The notes under the pieces were generated by a model, which searched no databases, had not been told where the DNA came from, and saw only the letters and a program-made list of their open reading frames with translations. Positions 51,009 through 60,003 of a DNA stretch of 64,000 bases are shown here, piece after piece (position 1 is the stretch's first letter; each line of letters begins with the position of its first letter). The translations under genes and the position numbers were made by a program. This DNA comes from Streptomyces cyaneofuscatus (GTDB taxonomy: Bacteria; Actinomycetota; Actinomycetes; Streptomycetales; Streptomycetaceae), in the NCBI RefSeq assembly GCF_000718135.1, contig NZ_JOEM01000001.1, positions 186,001-250,000 of the forward strand, given 5' to 3'.

Positions 51009-52640
51009 TCAGTTGACCGTGATCTCCGTGTAGACCGGCACGCTGAACGGGTTCAGCTCCACGTTGCTGACGCGCTCCGAGTAGCCCGCGCTGCCGTTCT
51101 GGTACCAGAGCGGGATGGAGGGCATCTGCTCGACGAGGACCTTCTCCGCGTCCTGGAAGGTGGTGATGGCCTTCGCCTTGTCGGTCTCGGCGTTGGCCTT
51201 GTCGACCAGGTCGTCGAAGTCCTTGTTGGTCCACTTGCCGTCGTTGGACGGGGCGTTGGTGTAGTAGAGCGGCTGCAGGAAGTTCTGGATCAGCGGGTAG
51301 TCCATCTGCCAGCCCGCGCGCCAGGGGCCCGTCATCTTCTGGGTCGAGACCTGGTTGCGGAAGTCGGCGAAGGTGCCGACCGCGCCGCCGACGCAGGCCT
51401 GGTTGTTGCCCATGACGTTGTTGATGCTGTTGCAGACGGCGTCGACCCACTCCTTGTGGGAGCCGGTGTCCGCGTTGTACGAGATCTTCAGCTGGCCGCC
51501 GGGGATGCCGCCGCCCTCGTCGATCAGCTTCTTGGCCTCGGCCTTGTTGTACGTGCACTCCTTGCCGCAGAGCCCTTCCTTGAAGCCGCCGTCCTCGCCG
51601 AGGACCGGGGAGGTCCAGTCGGACGCGGGGGTGCGGGTCTTCTGGAAGATCTGGTCGGTGATCTGCGCCCGGTTGATCGCCATGGAGAGGCCCTGGCGGA
51701 CCTTGCGGGCGTTGTCGGTGTCCCACTCCTTGTCGTAGAACGGGAAGGAGAGGGTCTGGATGATGCCGGCGGGGGTGTTGATGTACCGGTCGCCGAGGTC
51801 CTGCTCCACGTTCCGGAGCTGGGAGGCGGGCACGTCGTCGACGAGGTCGAGGTTGCCCGAGGTCAGGGAGGTGTAGGCGGTGTTGTTGTCGGTGAAGACC
51901 TTGAGGTCGACGCCGCCGTTCTTCGCCTTGTCGTCGCCCGGGTAGTCGTCCCAGCGGCGGAGGTTCATCGACGAGCCCTTGGCGTACGAGTCGATGGTGT
52001 ACGGGCCGTTGCCGATGGGCTTGGAGAGCCAGGCGTCGTGGTCGTCGTAGAACGCCTTGGGCAGCGGTACGAAGGCGGAGTAGCCGAGGGTGTCGGGCCA
52101 GAGGGAGAACTTCTGGCTGAGCTTGGCGGTGAAGGTCAGGTCGTCGACGACCTTGAGGCCCGAGAGGGTTTCGGCGGAGGCCGAGCCGGACTCGGGGTGG
52201 ACCTTGTCGTACCCCTCGATGTACTGGAAGAAGTAGGCGTTCTTCTGGTTGTTCTTCAGCGCCGCGCCGTAGTTCCAGGCGTCCACGAAGGACTTGGCGG
52301 TGACCTTCTCGCCGTTGGAGAAGGTCCAGCCGTCCTTGAGCTTGATCGTGAAGTTCTGGGCGTCGCTGGAGTCGATGGACTCGGCGAGCATGTTCTGGGC
52401 CTCGCCGGTCTTGGGGTCGTACCGGATGAGCCCCCGGAAGACCATGTCGAGGACCTTGCCGCCCTGCACCTCGTTGGTGTTCGCGGGCTCCAGCGGGTTC
52501 TGCGGGTCGCCCCAGGAGGAGCTGACGATCCCGTCGGCGCCGCTGCCGCCGCTGTCGTCGCCTCCGCCGCCGCAGGCCGTCGCGGCGAGGGCGACGGCCA
52601 CCGCACATGCGGCCCACCTGGTCCGTGTGGCTCCGCGCAT
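51009..52640 (-). CDS. Oligopeptide-binding lipoprotein (OppA-type)
   Basis: 543 residues. Signal peptide WAACAVAVALAATACGGGG with lipobox ATAC, so it is anchored outside the membrane. SBP family 5 features include WGDPQNPLEPANTNEVQGGKVLDMVF, FTIKLKDGWTFSNGEKVTAKSF and IGNGPYTIDSY, and a late LQPLYYTNAPSNDGKW. A Gly/Ser linker follows the lipid Cys. The start ATG has GAGGCACTTC upstream, a weak ribosome site. First gene of the opp operon; divergent from the secreted protein at 53008. Confidence 0.9.
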   Translation of the reverse strand: MRGATRTRWAACAVAVALAATACGGGGDDSGGSGADGIVSSSWGDPQNPLEPANTNEVQGGKVLDMVFRGLIRYDPKTGEAQNMLAESIDSSDAQNFTIKLKDGWTFSNGEKVTAKSFVDAWNYGAALKNNQKNAYFFQYIEGYDKVHPESGSASAETLSGLKVVDDLTFTAKLSQKFSLWPDTLGYSAFVPLPKAFYDDHDAWLSKPIGNGPYTIDSYAKGSSMNLRRWDDYPGDDKAKNGGVDLKVFTDNNTAYTSLTSGNLDLVDDVPASQLRNVEQDLGDRYINTPAGIIQTLSFPFYDKEWDTDNARKVRQGLSMAINRAQITDQIFQKTRTPASDWTSPVLGEDGGFKEGLCGKECTYNKAEAKKLIDEGGGIPGGQLKISYNADTGSHKEWVDAVCNSINNVMGNNQACVGGAVGTFADFRNQVSTQKMTGPWRAGWQMDYPLIQNFLQPLYYTNAPSNDGKWTNKDFDDLVDKANAETDKAKAITTFQDAEKVLVEQMPSIPLWYQNGSAGYSERVSNVELNPFSVPVYTEITVN

Positions 52641-53007
52641 GAAGTGCCTCCTAGAGTCATCGAGTAGCTCAATGCCTCATATCACCCCATACCGCCACAT
52701 ACCGCATGTGGGCTTACCCCGTCCGTGGAGCGCCCGTCCGGGCGACCGGGCGCCGCGGACGCCCGAGCGGCACGCCTGCCGGCCGGGGGCACCCGACGGG
52801 AGTGCTCATTCTCAGAATGGACGCTTCATCCCCTTACCGAATACGGAACAAAGCATTCCGCGAGCCGCTCCGGCAATTTCCGTTGAGAGAAAAGAAGTTA
52901 GCTCAATTCTTGCTCAACTTCTCCCCATGACAGCGCAGTTCGGACCAGAGTTATCGCAGACAGGCCAGGCCACTGAACGGCCGGCCAACTCACGGGGAGT
53001 TTCACGC
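52641..53007. other. Divergent intergenic region (367 bp) with two candidate regulatory motifs
   Basis: No gene is seen. The right third is AT-rich. CATTCT-C-AGAATG at 52807-52819 is a perfect inverted repeat. GCTCAATTCTT (52901-52911) and GCTCAACTTCT (52912-52922) form an 11-bp direct repeat, the period of Streptomyces PHO boxes (memory), though the match to the GTTCACC core is only partial. Both could control the secreted-protein gene. Confidence 0.45.
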
Positions 53008-53538
53008 ATGAGACGCGTCATCAGCATCGCCCTCTCCACTGCCGTACTCAGCGGCGGCTTCGTCGCCCTGGCGTCTCCCGCCAGCGCCGCCTGCGACGAC
53101 ACGGGTACGAAGTTCTCCATCATCAACAAGAAGACCGTGTGGAAGAACACCAACCTCCACAGCGACTGGGGCAAGCCCGGCGTCACCCTCAGGTACGACA
53201 AGACCAAGTCGGCCACACTGAGCGCCTCGGGAACGGCCGAGGTCGGCGCCGACGCCGGAGTGATCTTCGCCAAGGCGAGTGCGTCGTTCGGCGTCACGGT
53301 CGGCAAGAGCTGGACCAAGGGCGACACCTGGAGCTACTCGGCCACGGTCAAGAAGAAGAAGGGCAAGACCCGGGGCCGCCTGATGATGCAGCACGAGGCC
53401 AAGCAGTTCACCGCACACAAGTACAAGGTGTTCACCGGCGCCGGGGGCACCTGCAAGACAAAGACGGTCTACAAGAAGAAGATCACGGCCCCGGTGAAGA
53501 AGGACCGGCAGAACCTGTGGGGCATCCAGTACGCCTGA
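53008..53538 (+). CDS. Secreted basic beta-rich protein of unknown function
   Basis: 176 residues. Signal peptide MRRVISIALSTAVLSGGFVA with cleavage near ASAA (about 28). The mature part starts CDDTGTKFSIINKKTVWKNT. Alternating Ser/Ala/Val strands follow (ATLSASGTAEVGADAGVIF, SASFGVTVGKSWTKGDTWSY), then a Lys-rich strand and a Cys near the C-terminus in GGTCKTKTVY that could pair with the N-terminal Cys. The alternating amphipathic stretch flanked by strands recalls aerolysin/ETX-MTX2 pore hairpins, but this is weak. ATG 53008 follows GGGGAG at 52994. Lower GC at its promoter suggests independent control. Confidence 0.72.
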   Translation: MRRVISIALSTAVLSGGFVALASPASAACDDTGTKFSIINKKTVWKNTNLHSDWGKPGVTLRYDKTKSATLSASGTAEVGADAGVIFAKASASFGVTVGKSWTKGDTWSYSATVKKKKGKTRGRLMMQHEAKQFTAHKYKVFTGAGGTCKTKTVYKKKITAPVKKDRQNLWGIQYA

Positions 53539-53565
53539 TTTCCTCCGGAGCGGCTACGGTTTCAA

Positions 53566-53616
53566 GAATTCTGACTGGATCGGAATTCTGACCGGCCCGG
53601 ATTTCTGCTCGCTTCG
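53566..53616. repeat. Degenerate tandem repeat, 3 x 17 bp
   Basis: Units at 53566, 53583 and 53600 begin GAATTCTGAC, GAATTCTGAC and GATTTCTGCT. They lie just after the secreted-protein gene; the third runs into its terminator. Confidence 0.7.
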
Positions 53617-53646
53617 CCCCGCCGGAATTCACCCGGCGGGGCGAAG
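53612..53646 (+). terminator. Terminator of the secreted-protein gene
   Basis: CTTCGCCCCGCCGG (53612-53625) pairs perfectly with CCGGCGGGGCGAAG (53633-53646) around a 7-nt loop. Confidence 0.85.
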
Positions 53647-53656
53647 TGCTGTCCGG

Positions 53657-53690
53657 CCTTGAGAAACTCAGAGCCTTGAGAAACTCGGAG
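53657..53690. repeat. Tandem repeat, 2 x 17 bp
   Basis: CCTTGAGAAACTC-A/G-GAG at 53657-53673 and 53674-53690, one mismatch. It lies between two terminators. Confidence 0.8.
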
Positions 53691-53704
53691 AACGAGCGCG
53701 AGAA

Positions 53705-53749
53705 CGCACGACCGCCCGGTCACCACAGAGGTGACCGGGCGGTCGTGCG
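53705..53749 (-). terminator. Terminator of the bldK operon
   Basis: A 20-bp perfect stem: CGCACGACCGCCCGGTCACC (53705-53724) with its exact complement at 53730-53749 and a 5-nt loop. It ends 27 bp past the stop of the last bldK gene and is the longest stem in the window. Confidence 0.9.
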
Positions 53750-53776
53750 GGGCGACGCGCCGAAGCGCCGTCCGCC

Positions 53777-54898
53777 TCAGTGCTTCGCTTCCTGCTCCTC
53801 CTCCAGCGCGACGAGGGCCGGGTCCATGACCACGTCCTCGTCCCGGGGCTCCGTGGTCGGGTCCTCGGGGAAGTGGCAGGCCGTGAGGTGACCGGCCCGG
53901 TTGCCGCCGATCTGGACGAGCGGGGGCTCCTCCGTCGCGCACTTGTCCTGCGCCTTCCAGCAGCGCGTGCGGAAGCGGCAGCCGGAGGGCGGCATGATCG
54001 GGGAGGGCACGTCGCCCTCGAGCCGGATGCGCTCCTTGGCCCCGGTGTCGACGTTCGCCTCGGGCACGGCCGAGAGCAGGGCGTGGGTGTACGGGTGCCG
54101 GGGGCGGTTGTACAGGGAGTCGCGGTCGGCGACCTCCACCACCTTGCCCAGGTACATCACGGCGACGCGCTCGGAGAAGTGCCGGACGATCGCCAGGTCG
54201 TGCGCGATGAAGACGAACGCGATGCCCATCTCCCGCTGGACCTTCTGGAGAAGGTTGACCACCTGGGCCTGGATCGAGACGTCCAGGGCCGAGACCGGCT
54301 CGTCGGCGATGATCAGCTTCGGCTGGAGTGCGAGGGCCCGGGCCACGCCGATGCGCTGGCGCTGGCCGCCGGAGAACTCGTGCGGGAAGCGGTTGTAGTG
54401 CTCGGGGTTCAGACCGACGAGCTCCAGCAGCTCCCGCACCCGGGCCTCACGGCCCCCCGGAGGCTTGATGCCGTTGACCTCCATCGGGCTCTTGATGATG
54501 GTGCCGACGGTCTGCCGCGGGTTGAGCGAGGAGTACGGGTCCTGGAAGATCATCTGGATCTCGGACCGGATGGGCGCGAGTTCCTTGCGGCTGGCGTGCG
54601 TGATGTCCTGGCCCTGATAGGTGATCTTCCCGCCGGTGGGCTCCAGCAGCCGGGTCATCATGCGGCCGGTGGTCGACTTGCCGCAGCCCGACTCGCCCAC
54701 GAGGCCCAGGCTCTCGCCCTCGTACACCGTGAGGTCGATGCCGTCGACCGCCTTCACGGCGCCGACCTTGCGCTTGATCGGGAACCCCCCGTAGATCGGG
54801 AAGTGCATGGCCATCTTCTCGACGGTGAGCAGCTCGCGGCGCTCGCCGGTCTTCTCCGTGGTGCCCTGCTGATCCGGCAGGGCGACGTTGTTACTCAT
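53777..54898 (-). CDS. bldKE: BldKE-type oligopeptide ABC transporter ATPase
   Basis: 373 residues from the ATG at 54898 ([20 protein letters not shown]). OppF-type ATPase: [60 protein letters not shown], and the C-terminal [14 protein letters not shown]. The acidic tail ends EEEQEAKH. Last gene of the five-gene operon, 14 bp after bldKD, followed by a 20-bp terminator stem. Confidence 0.85.
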   Translation of the reverse strand: MSNNVALPDQQGTTEKTGERRELLTVEKMAMHFPIYGGFPIKRKVGAVKAVDGIDLTVYEGESLGLVGESGCGKSTTGRMMTRLLEPTGGKITYQGQDITHASRKELAPIRSEIQMIFQDPYSSLNPRQTVGTIIKSPMEVNGIKPPGGREARVRELLELVGLNPEHYNRFPHEFSGGQRQRIGVARALALQPKLIIADEPVSALDVSIQAQVVNLLQKVQREMGIAFVFIAHDLAIVRHFSERVAVMYLGKVVEVADRDSLYNRPRHPYTHALLSAVPEANVDTGAKERIRLEGDVPSPIMPPSGCRFRTRCWKAQDKCATEEPPLVQIGGNRAGHLTACHFPEDPTTEPRDEDVVMDPALVALEEEQEAKH

Positions 54899-54912
54899 GT
54901 CTCTGCGTCTCC

Positions 54913-55974
54913 CTAGCCGAGCCGAGGCTTGATCTGGTCGATGAAGATGGACTGCTTCTCCCCCTGGGTGAGGTGGCACGCGGCGCCTCTGCCTTCGGGG
55001 AGCAGAGGCCTCTCGCCGCTGCACAGCGAGTCCTCGACGCGGTCGGTGAACGAGCACCGCGGGTGGAAGGGGCAGCCCGTCGGCCGGTTGAGGAGGCTCG
55101 GCGGCGATCCGGGGATCGGCACGAGTTCCTCGCTGATGTCGCCCGCCAGGCGGGGCATCGAGCTCAGCAGACCCCAGGTGTAGGGGTGCTGCGGGGCCTG
55201 GAGGACCTCGCTGACGCTGCCGCGCTCCACGGCCCGGCCGGCGTACATCACGAGCAGGTCGTCCGCCATGTTGGCGATGACGCCGAGGTCGTGCGTGATG
55301 AAGATGATCGCGGAGCCGAACTCCTGCTGGAGGTCCTTGAGCAGGTCCAGGATCTGCGCCTGCACGGTCACGTCGAGCGCGGTGGTCGGCTCGTCGGCGA
55401 TCAGCAGGTCGGGGTCGCACATCAGCGCCATGGCGATCATCGCGCGCTGGCGCATACCGCCGGAGAACTGGTGCGGGTAGTCGTCGAAGCGCGTCGCGGG
55501 CTGCGGGATGCCGACCTTGGTGAGCATCTCGATGGCACGGGCCTTCGCCTCCTTCTTGGAGGCGCCCATGTGCTTGCGGAACGGCTCGGAGAGCTGGCGG
55601 CCCACCGTGTAGTACGGCGACATCGCGGTCAGCGGGTCCTGGAAGATCATCGCGACTTTGTTGCCGCGAAGCCTCTCCATCTCCTTCTCGGAGGACTTCA
55701 GGAGGTCCTTGCCCTCCAGCAGGATCTCCCCCTCGACCTGGGAGCTCTGCGGGTTGTGCAGCCCCAGGACGGCGAGGTTGGTCACGGACTTGCCGGAGCC
55801 CGATTCTCCGACGATGCCGAGCGTCTTGCCGCGTTCGACGTCGAAGGAGAGTCCGTCGACCGCCTTGACGATGCCGTCCTCGGTGGAGAACCGCACCCGC
55901 AGGTCGCGTACCGAGAGGAAGCCCTCGGGCCCGGTCGGGGCCGGCTTGTCCTCGGTCTTGGTGAGTGTGGTCAC
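54913..55974 (-). CDS. bldKD: BldKD-type oligopeptide ABC transporter ATPase
   Basis: 353 residues. OppD-type ATPase: [25 protein letters not shown] (Ala-Met-Ser replaces the common Ser-Leu-Asn), [37 protein letters not shown], and the C-terminal [18 protein letters not shown] with a longer cysteine spacing. It starts 10 bp after the permease gene and is part of the same operon. Confidence 0.86.
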   Translation of the reverse strand: MTTLTKTEDKPAPTGPEGFLSVRDLRVRFSTEDGIVKAVDGLSFDVERGKTLGIVGESGSGKSVTNLAVLGLHNPQSSQVEGEILLEGKDLLKSSEKEMERLRGNKVAMIFQDPLTAMSPYYTVGRQLSEPFRKHMGASKKEAKARAIEMLTKVGIPQPATRFDDYPHQFSGGMRQRAMIAMALMCDPDLLIADEPTTALDVTVQAQILDLLKDLQQEFGSAIIFITHDLGVIANMADDLLVMYAGRAVERGSVSEVLQAPQHPYTWGLLSSMPRLAGDISEELVPIPGSPPSLLNRPTGCPFHPRCSFTDRVEDSLCSGERPLLPEGRGAACHLTQGEKQSIFIDQIKPRLG

Positions 55975-55984
55975 GGTCGTTCTC

Positions 55985-56962
55985 CTAGGCGAGGCGCACG
56001 CGCGGGTCGATGTAGGCGTAGGCGAGGTCCACGACGATGTTCAGGAGCAGGATGAAGAAGGCTCCGAACAGCATCACGCCCATGGTCAGCGGAAGGTCCT
56101 TGGTCAGCGAGGACTCCACTGCCAGGCGTCCGATGCCTGCGAGGTCGAAGGTGAACTCGGTGACCACACCGCCGGCGAGAAGTCCGCTGAGGTCCATGCC
56201 GAGGATGGTGACGATCGGCGCGAGCGAACCGCGCCAGGCGTACCGGAAGAACACGTATCTGGCCGGCATGCCCTTGGCACGGGCCGTGCGGACGTGCTCC
56301 TCCTGGAGCTGCTCGATCATCGTGGAGCGCGACATTCGAGTGTACTGCGCGGTGAAGATGGTCGCCATGACGGCCCAGGGCAGCAGAAGGCCGACGGCCC
56401 AACCGACCGGATTCTCGGTGAACGGGATGTACTTCGGGTTCTCCATCCAGCCGGTGCTGTAGACGAAGATGCCGAGGGCGATCGGACCGAGGAAGTAGAT
56501 CTGGAACGAGCTGAGCAGCATCGACGCACCGCTGACGGTCTTGTCGATCGCGGTGCCGCGCTTCCAGGCGGCGAGCAGGCCGGAGCCGAGACCCAGGATC
56601 AGGAAGATGACCAGGCCGCCGACGGTGAGCGACAGCGTCAGCGGGAAGCGGTCCATGATCGAGTCCCACACGAAGTCACCGGTGCTGAAGGACTGGCCCA
56701 GGCACGGTGCCGAGCAGTGTCCGGTCGCGAAGTCCCGGCCGACGATGATGCCGGACATGAAGTCCCAGAACTGCGCGGTGATCGGCTTGTCGAGGCCGAG
56801 GTTCTCGCGGATGACCGCAATGTTCTCCGGCGAACAGTTCTTGCCGCAGGAGAGCTGGGCGAAGTCCTGAGGGATTGTGTAGAACAGGAAGAACGTGAAG
56901 GCGCCGATCAGGAACATGATGACGACTGCGCCGGTCAACCTGCGGATGAGGAACTGAAGCAT
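55985..56962 (-). CDS. bldKC: BldKC-type permease (OppB-like)
   Basis: 325 residues beginning MLQFLIRRLTGAVVIMFLIGAFTFFLFY. An external loop contains paired cysteines (SCGKNCSPENIAV and HCSAPCLGQ). The EAA loop is HVRTARAKGMPARYVFFRYAWRGSLAPIV, and the end reads DLAYAYIDPRVRLA. It follows the binding protein across a 15-bp hairpin. Confidence 0.85.
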   Translation of the reverse strand: MLQFLIRRLTGAVVIMFLIGAFTFFLFYTIPQDFAQLSCGKNCSPENIAVIRENLGLDKPITAQFWDFMSGIIVGRDFATGHCSAPCLGQSFSTGDFVWDSIMDRFPLTLSLTVGGLVIFLILGLGSGLLAAWKRGTAIDKTVSGASMLLSSFQIYFLGPIALGIFVYSTGWMENPKYIPFTENPVGWAVGLLLPWAVMATIFTAQYTRMSRSTMIEQLQEEHVRTARAKGMPARYVFFRYAWRGSLAPIVTILGMDLSGLLAGGVVTEFTFDLAGIGRLAVESSLTKDLPLTMGVMLFGAFFILLLNIVVDLAYAYIDPRVRLA

Positions 56963-57010
56963 CGCGGGAGGCTGCTCTCTTCGGAAGCGGCGGGTAGTGA
57001 GGGGTGGAAG

Positions 57011-57050
57011 CCCGTGGGGGCGCGCTCCGCCTGGCGCGCGCCCCCACGGG
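57011..57050 (-). terminator. Intercistronic hairpin between bldKB and bldKC
   Basis: CCCGTGGGGGCGCGC (57011-57025) pairs with GCGCGCCCCCACGGG (57036-57050). As in the other opp operon, it stands right after the binding-protein gene. Confidence 0.75.
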
Positions 57051-57068
57051 ATCAGGCCTGGTTCCTGG

Positions 57069-58868
57069 TTACGGCTTCTTCAGGAACAGGTCGTTGATGT
57101 TGATGTAGCTGGAGTTGGTGCTGTACCGGGCGCCGCCGACGTTGGAACCGAAGAGCTGGAGCTGCTTCGAGTAGTACATCGGAGCCGCCGGGTTGATCTC
57201 CTCGACGATGCGGTGGTGCGCCTCTTCCCACGTCTTCGCGGCCTGCTCGGGCTCCTCGGTGAGGGCCTTCTGGATGAGCTCGTTGACCTTGGCGTCGTTG
57301 ATGTGGGAGTAGTTCGACGCGCCGTCGGCGATCAGCGAGCCGTCGTAGACGGGCGTGATCACCGTGGACGGCGAGGACCAGTCCTGGCCCCAGCCGGTGG
57401 CGTAGAGGTCGAAGCCGTTGTTGAGCTTGCCGATCTGCTCGTAGAAGCTCGCGGAGTCGATCTCCTTGGCCTGGACGTCGAAGCCGAGCTTGCCCAGCGT
57501 GTCCTTGATGATGACCTGCTGCTTCTGGCCACGCGGCGTGTTGGAGTAGGCGTAGCTGATCTTGGTGCCCGGCTTGACGCCGGCTTCCTTGACGAGCTCC
57601 TTGGCCTTGGCCAGGTCACCGTTGGGCTTCTTCTGCTTGCCGAACGGGTCGTAGTTCGGGTCGTAGCCGGGCAGCGTCGGGGCCATCAGACCACCGGCGA
57701 TCTCACCGCCGTACTTACCACCGTCGGTCTGGACGATGGCCGCGTTCGGAAGCGCGTAGGTGATGGCGTCACGGATCTTCTTGTCCTTGACGCGGTCCAT
57801 GTTGAAGTTCAGCTGCCACACGTAGGGCTGGTAGCCCTTGATGGTGCGCGCGTTGACCTTGGGGTCGCTGACGACGTCCTGGATCTGGGCCGGGTCGACG
57901 GAGGTCGTGAACTGGATCGCGTTCTTGGCCTCGCCCTGGTCGGCGATCAGACGCTTGGTCTGGCTGGCCTGCTCGACCGTGCTGGAGAAGTCGTAGCCGT
58001 CCACGTACTGGTGGCGCACGGCGTCGGTCTTCGGGTCCCAGTTGGTGTTCTTCACCAGCTTCATGGACTTGCCGGCCTTGTACTCGACCAGCTTGTACGG
58101 ACCGAGGGCCTTGGGCGCCTTGTCGTACTTCTCCTTCGTGTCCTGCTTCTCGGGCACGATGGCGTAGCCGGCCATGGCCAGCGCCTGCGGGAGGTCCGGC
58201 TGGGCCTTCTTGAAGCGGAAGACGACCGTCTTCTCGTCCGGCGTCTCCAGGACGGTGTCCGGGAGGTGCTTGCCCTTGTACGGGCCGTCCGGCAGCGCCT
58301 TGCGGTAGTCGGAGCCGGAGAGCCAGGTCTGGACGAACGACGGGCCGTCGAAGATGACCTTCGAGTAGAGGCGCTCGATGGTGTGGCGGACGTCGGCGGA
58401 CGTGATGACGTTGCCGTCCTCGTCCTTGACGCCGTCCTTCAGCGTGTAGGTCCAGGTCTTGCCGCCGTCGGAGGACTTGCCGGAGTCGGTGGCGATGTCA
58501 CCGACGACCGTCAGGTTGCCCTCGGCGTCCTCCTGGTAGTTCGTCAGCTTGCGGTGGATCAGGTTCGAGAACTGACCGGCGTCGCTGACGTAGATCTGGC
58601 CCGGGTCGAGGTGGGTCAGGTCCGACTGGAGGTAGACGTTGATGGTGCCGCCGGGGGTGGCGCCCTTGACGTCCTTCGCGGGTCCGGTGGAGCCGGCCGC
58701 GTCGGCGTACTGGACCGGCTTCGACTGGGCGGCGGCGTCTTCCTTGGACTTGGACTGGTCCTTGGTGTTCTTGTTGCCGTTGTCGCCGGAGCAGCCGGTG
58801 AGCACCAGCGAGCCGGCCGCGAGGGCGACGATCGCTGCGCGTGCGGAGCGCGTTCTGATGGACTTCAT
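57069..58868 (-). CDS. bldKB: BldKB-type oligopeptide-binding lipoprotein
   Basis: 599 residues from the ATG at 58868 (MKSIRTRSARAAIVALAAGS); the lipobox LTGC gives a lipid-anchored external protein. SBP family 5 features: GGTINVYLQSDLTHLDPGQIY, WTYTLKDGVKDEDGNVITSADV, ALGPYKLVEYKAG, GGLMAPTLPGYDPNYDPFG. Length and operon order match S. coelicolor BldKB, which captures a peptide signal needed for aerial growth (memory). A Lys/Asp/Asn-rich linker follows the Cys. It lies after a permease gene with a small hairpin between. Confidence 0.87.
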   Translation of the reverse strand: MKSIRTRSARAAIVALAAGSLVLTGCSGDNGNKNTKDQSKSKEDAAAQSKPVQYADAAGSTGPAKDVKGATPGGTINVYLQSDLTHLDPGQIYVSDAGQFSNLIHRKLTNYQEDAEGNLTVVGDIATDSGKSSDGGKTWTYTLKDGVKDEDGNVITSADVRHTIERLYSKVIFDGPSFVQTWLSGSDYRKALPDGPYKGKHLPDTVLETPDEKTVVFRFKKAQPDLPQALAMAGYAIVPEKQDTKEKYDKAPKALGPYKLVEYKAGKSMKLVKNTNWDPKTDAVRHQYVDGYDFSSTVEQASQTKRLIADQGEAKNAIQFTTSVDPAQIQDVVSDPKVNARTIKGYQPYVWQLNFNMDRVKDKKIRDAITYALPNAAIVQTDGGKYGGEIAGGLMAPTLPGYDPNYDPFGKQKKPNGDLAKAKELVKEAGVKPGTKISYAYSNTPRGQKQQVIIKDTLGKLGFDVQAKEIDSASFYEQIGKLNNGFDLYATGWGQDWSSPSTVITPVYDGSLIADGASNYSHINDAKVNELIQKALTEEPEQAAKTWEEAHHRIVEEINPAAPMYYSKQLQLFGSNVGGARYSTNSSYININDLFLKKP

Positions 58869-58933
58869 GAGACTCGTGTACCTGCCTGTCGGTTGATATC
58901 CAGAAGTGCTGCCTGACCAGCCGGTTGCCCGGC

Positions 58934-58956
58934 GCGGGGGCGGCAGCCGTCCCCGC
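58934..58956 (-). terminator. Small intercistronic hairpin between bldKA and bldKB
   Basis: GCGGGGGCGG (58934-58943) pairs with CCGTCCCCGC (58947-58956) with one G-T wobble and a 3-nt loop. It may act in mRNA processing rather than termination. Confidence 0.5.
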
Positions 58957-58965
58957 ACGTGGACG

Positions 58966-60003
58966 TCATCGTCCGGTCTTGGGGTCGAACGCGTCGCGGA
59001 CCGAGTCACCGAGAAGGTTGAAGGCCAGGACGAAGATCACCAGAGCGAGGCCCGGGAAGAGCATGAACGCCGGGTCCTGCTCGTAGATCTTGGCGCCGAT
59101 GGCGAACATCCGGCCCCAGTCCGGTGTCGGCTCGACGAAGCCGACACCGACGAACGAGAGGAAGGCGATGGAGAGGATGGCGCTCGGCAGCATGTACGTG
59201 CCCTGCACCAGGATCGGGGTCACGATGTTCGGCAGGATCTCCTTGCGGACGATCCGCCAGCGCGAGGCGCCGGAGACCTTCGCCGCTTCCACGAACTCCC
59301 GCTCACGCAGGGAGAGTACGGAGCTTCGCACCAGACGCGCCATACCCATCCAGCCGAGGAACCACATCACCAGGATGATGGCGACGGCACGCAGGTAGGT
59401 CGGCGTCTCGTCCGTGGGCGAGACGAAGAGCGCCGTCACGACCGGCATGAAGGCGATGAAGAACAGCTGGCTCGGGAAGGCGAGGAAGAAGTCGGTGATC
59501 CGGCCGAGCCAGTAGTCGACCTTGCCGCCGAAGTAGCCGCTCACCATGCCGATGACGACGCCGGTGCCCACGCTCAGGACCGTCAGGGCGACCGCCATGT
59601 AGAGCGAGGTGCGCATGCCGTAGAGCAGCATCGTGAACACGTCGCGGCCCAGGGTGGGTTCGACACCGAACCAGAACTCGCCGGAGACCCCGCCGAAGGA
59701 GCCCGTGGGCATGGCGAAGTCGTCCAGCAGGAAGGGGTACTCCGGCTCCTGCGCGTACAGCGTGTACGGGTTCTTGCCGTAGAGCGACGCGATCACCGGA
59801 GCGAGCAGGGCGATGACGAAGTACAGGATCACCACGATCGCCGAGACCACGCCGGTACGGTCACGCTTGAAGCGCATCCACATCAGCTGCCCCGGAGAGC
59901 GGCCGACGGGGGCCTCCGCATCCGCGGCGGTGGTCTTCGCCGCGGGCTTCTCGTCCAAGGCGACAGAGGCCGTGGCGTCCTCGGCCTCAATTGGACTGGT
60001 CAT
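58966..60003 (-). CDS. bldKA: BldKA-type permease (OppC-like)
   Basis: 345 residues from the ATG at 60003 (MTSPIEAEDATASVALDEKP). A cytoplasmic N-terminus of about 45 residues precedes the first helix (GVVSAIVVILYFVIALLAPVI). A long external loop, GKNPYTLYAQEPEYPFLLDDF, follows, then the EAA loop FVEAAKVSGASRWRIVRKEILPNIVTPIL and the end DSVRDAFDPKTGR. First gene of the bldK operon (A-B-C-D-E order, memory), with a leader of up to 530 nt upstream. Confidence 0.85.
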   Translation of the reverse strand: MTSPIEAEDATASVALDEKPAAKTTAADAEAPVGRSPGQLMWMRFKRDRTGVVSAIVVILYFVIALLAPVIASLYGKNPYTLYAQEPEYPFLLDDFAMPTGSFGGVSGEFWFGVEPTLGRDVFTMLLYGMRTSLYMAVALTVLSVGTGVVIGMVSGYFGGKVDYWLGRITDFFLAFPSQLFFIAFMPVVTALFVSPTDETPTYLRAVAIILVMWFLGWMGMARLVRSSVLSLREREFVEAAKVSGASRWRIVRKEILPNIVTPILVQGTYMLPSAILSIAFLSFVGVGFVEPTPDWGRMFAIGAKIYEQDPAFMLFPGLALVIFVLAFNLLGDSVRDAFDPKTGR

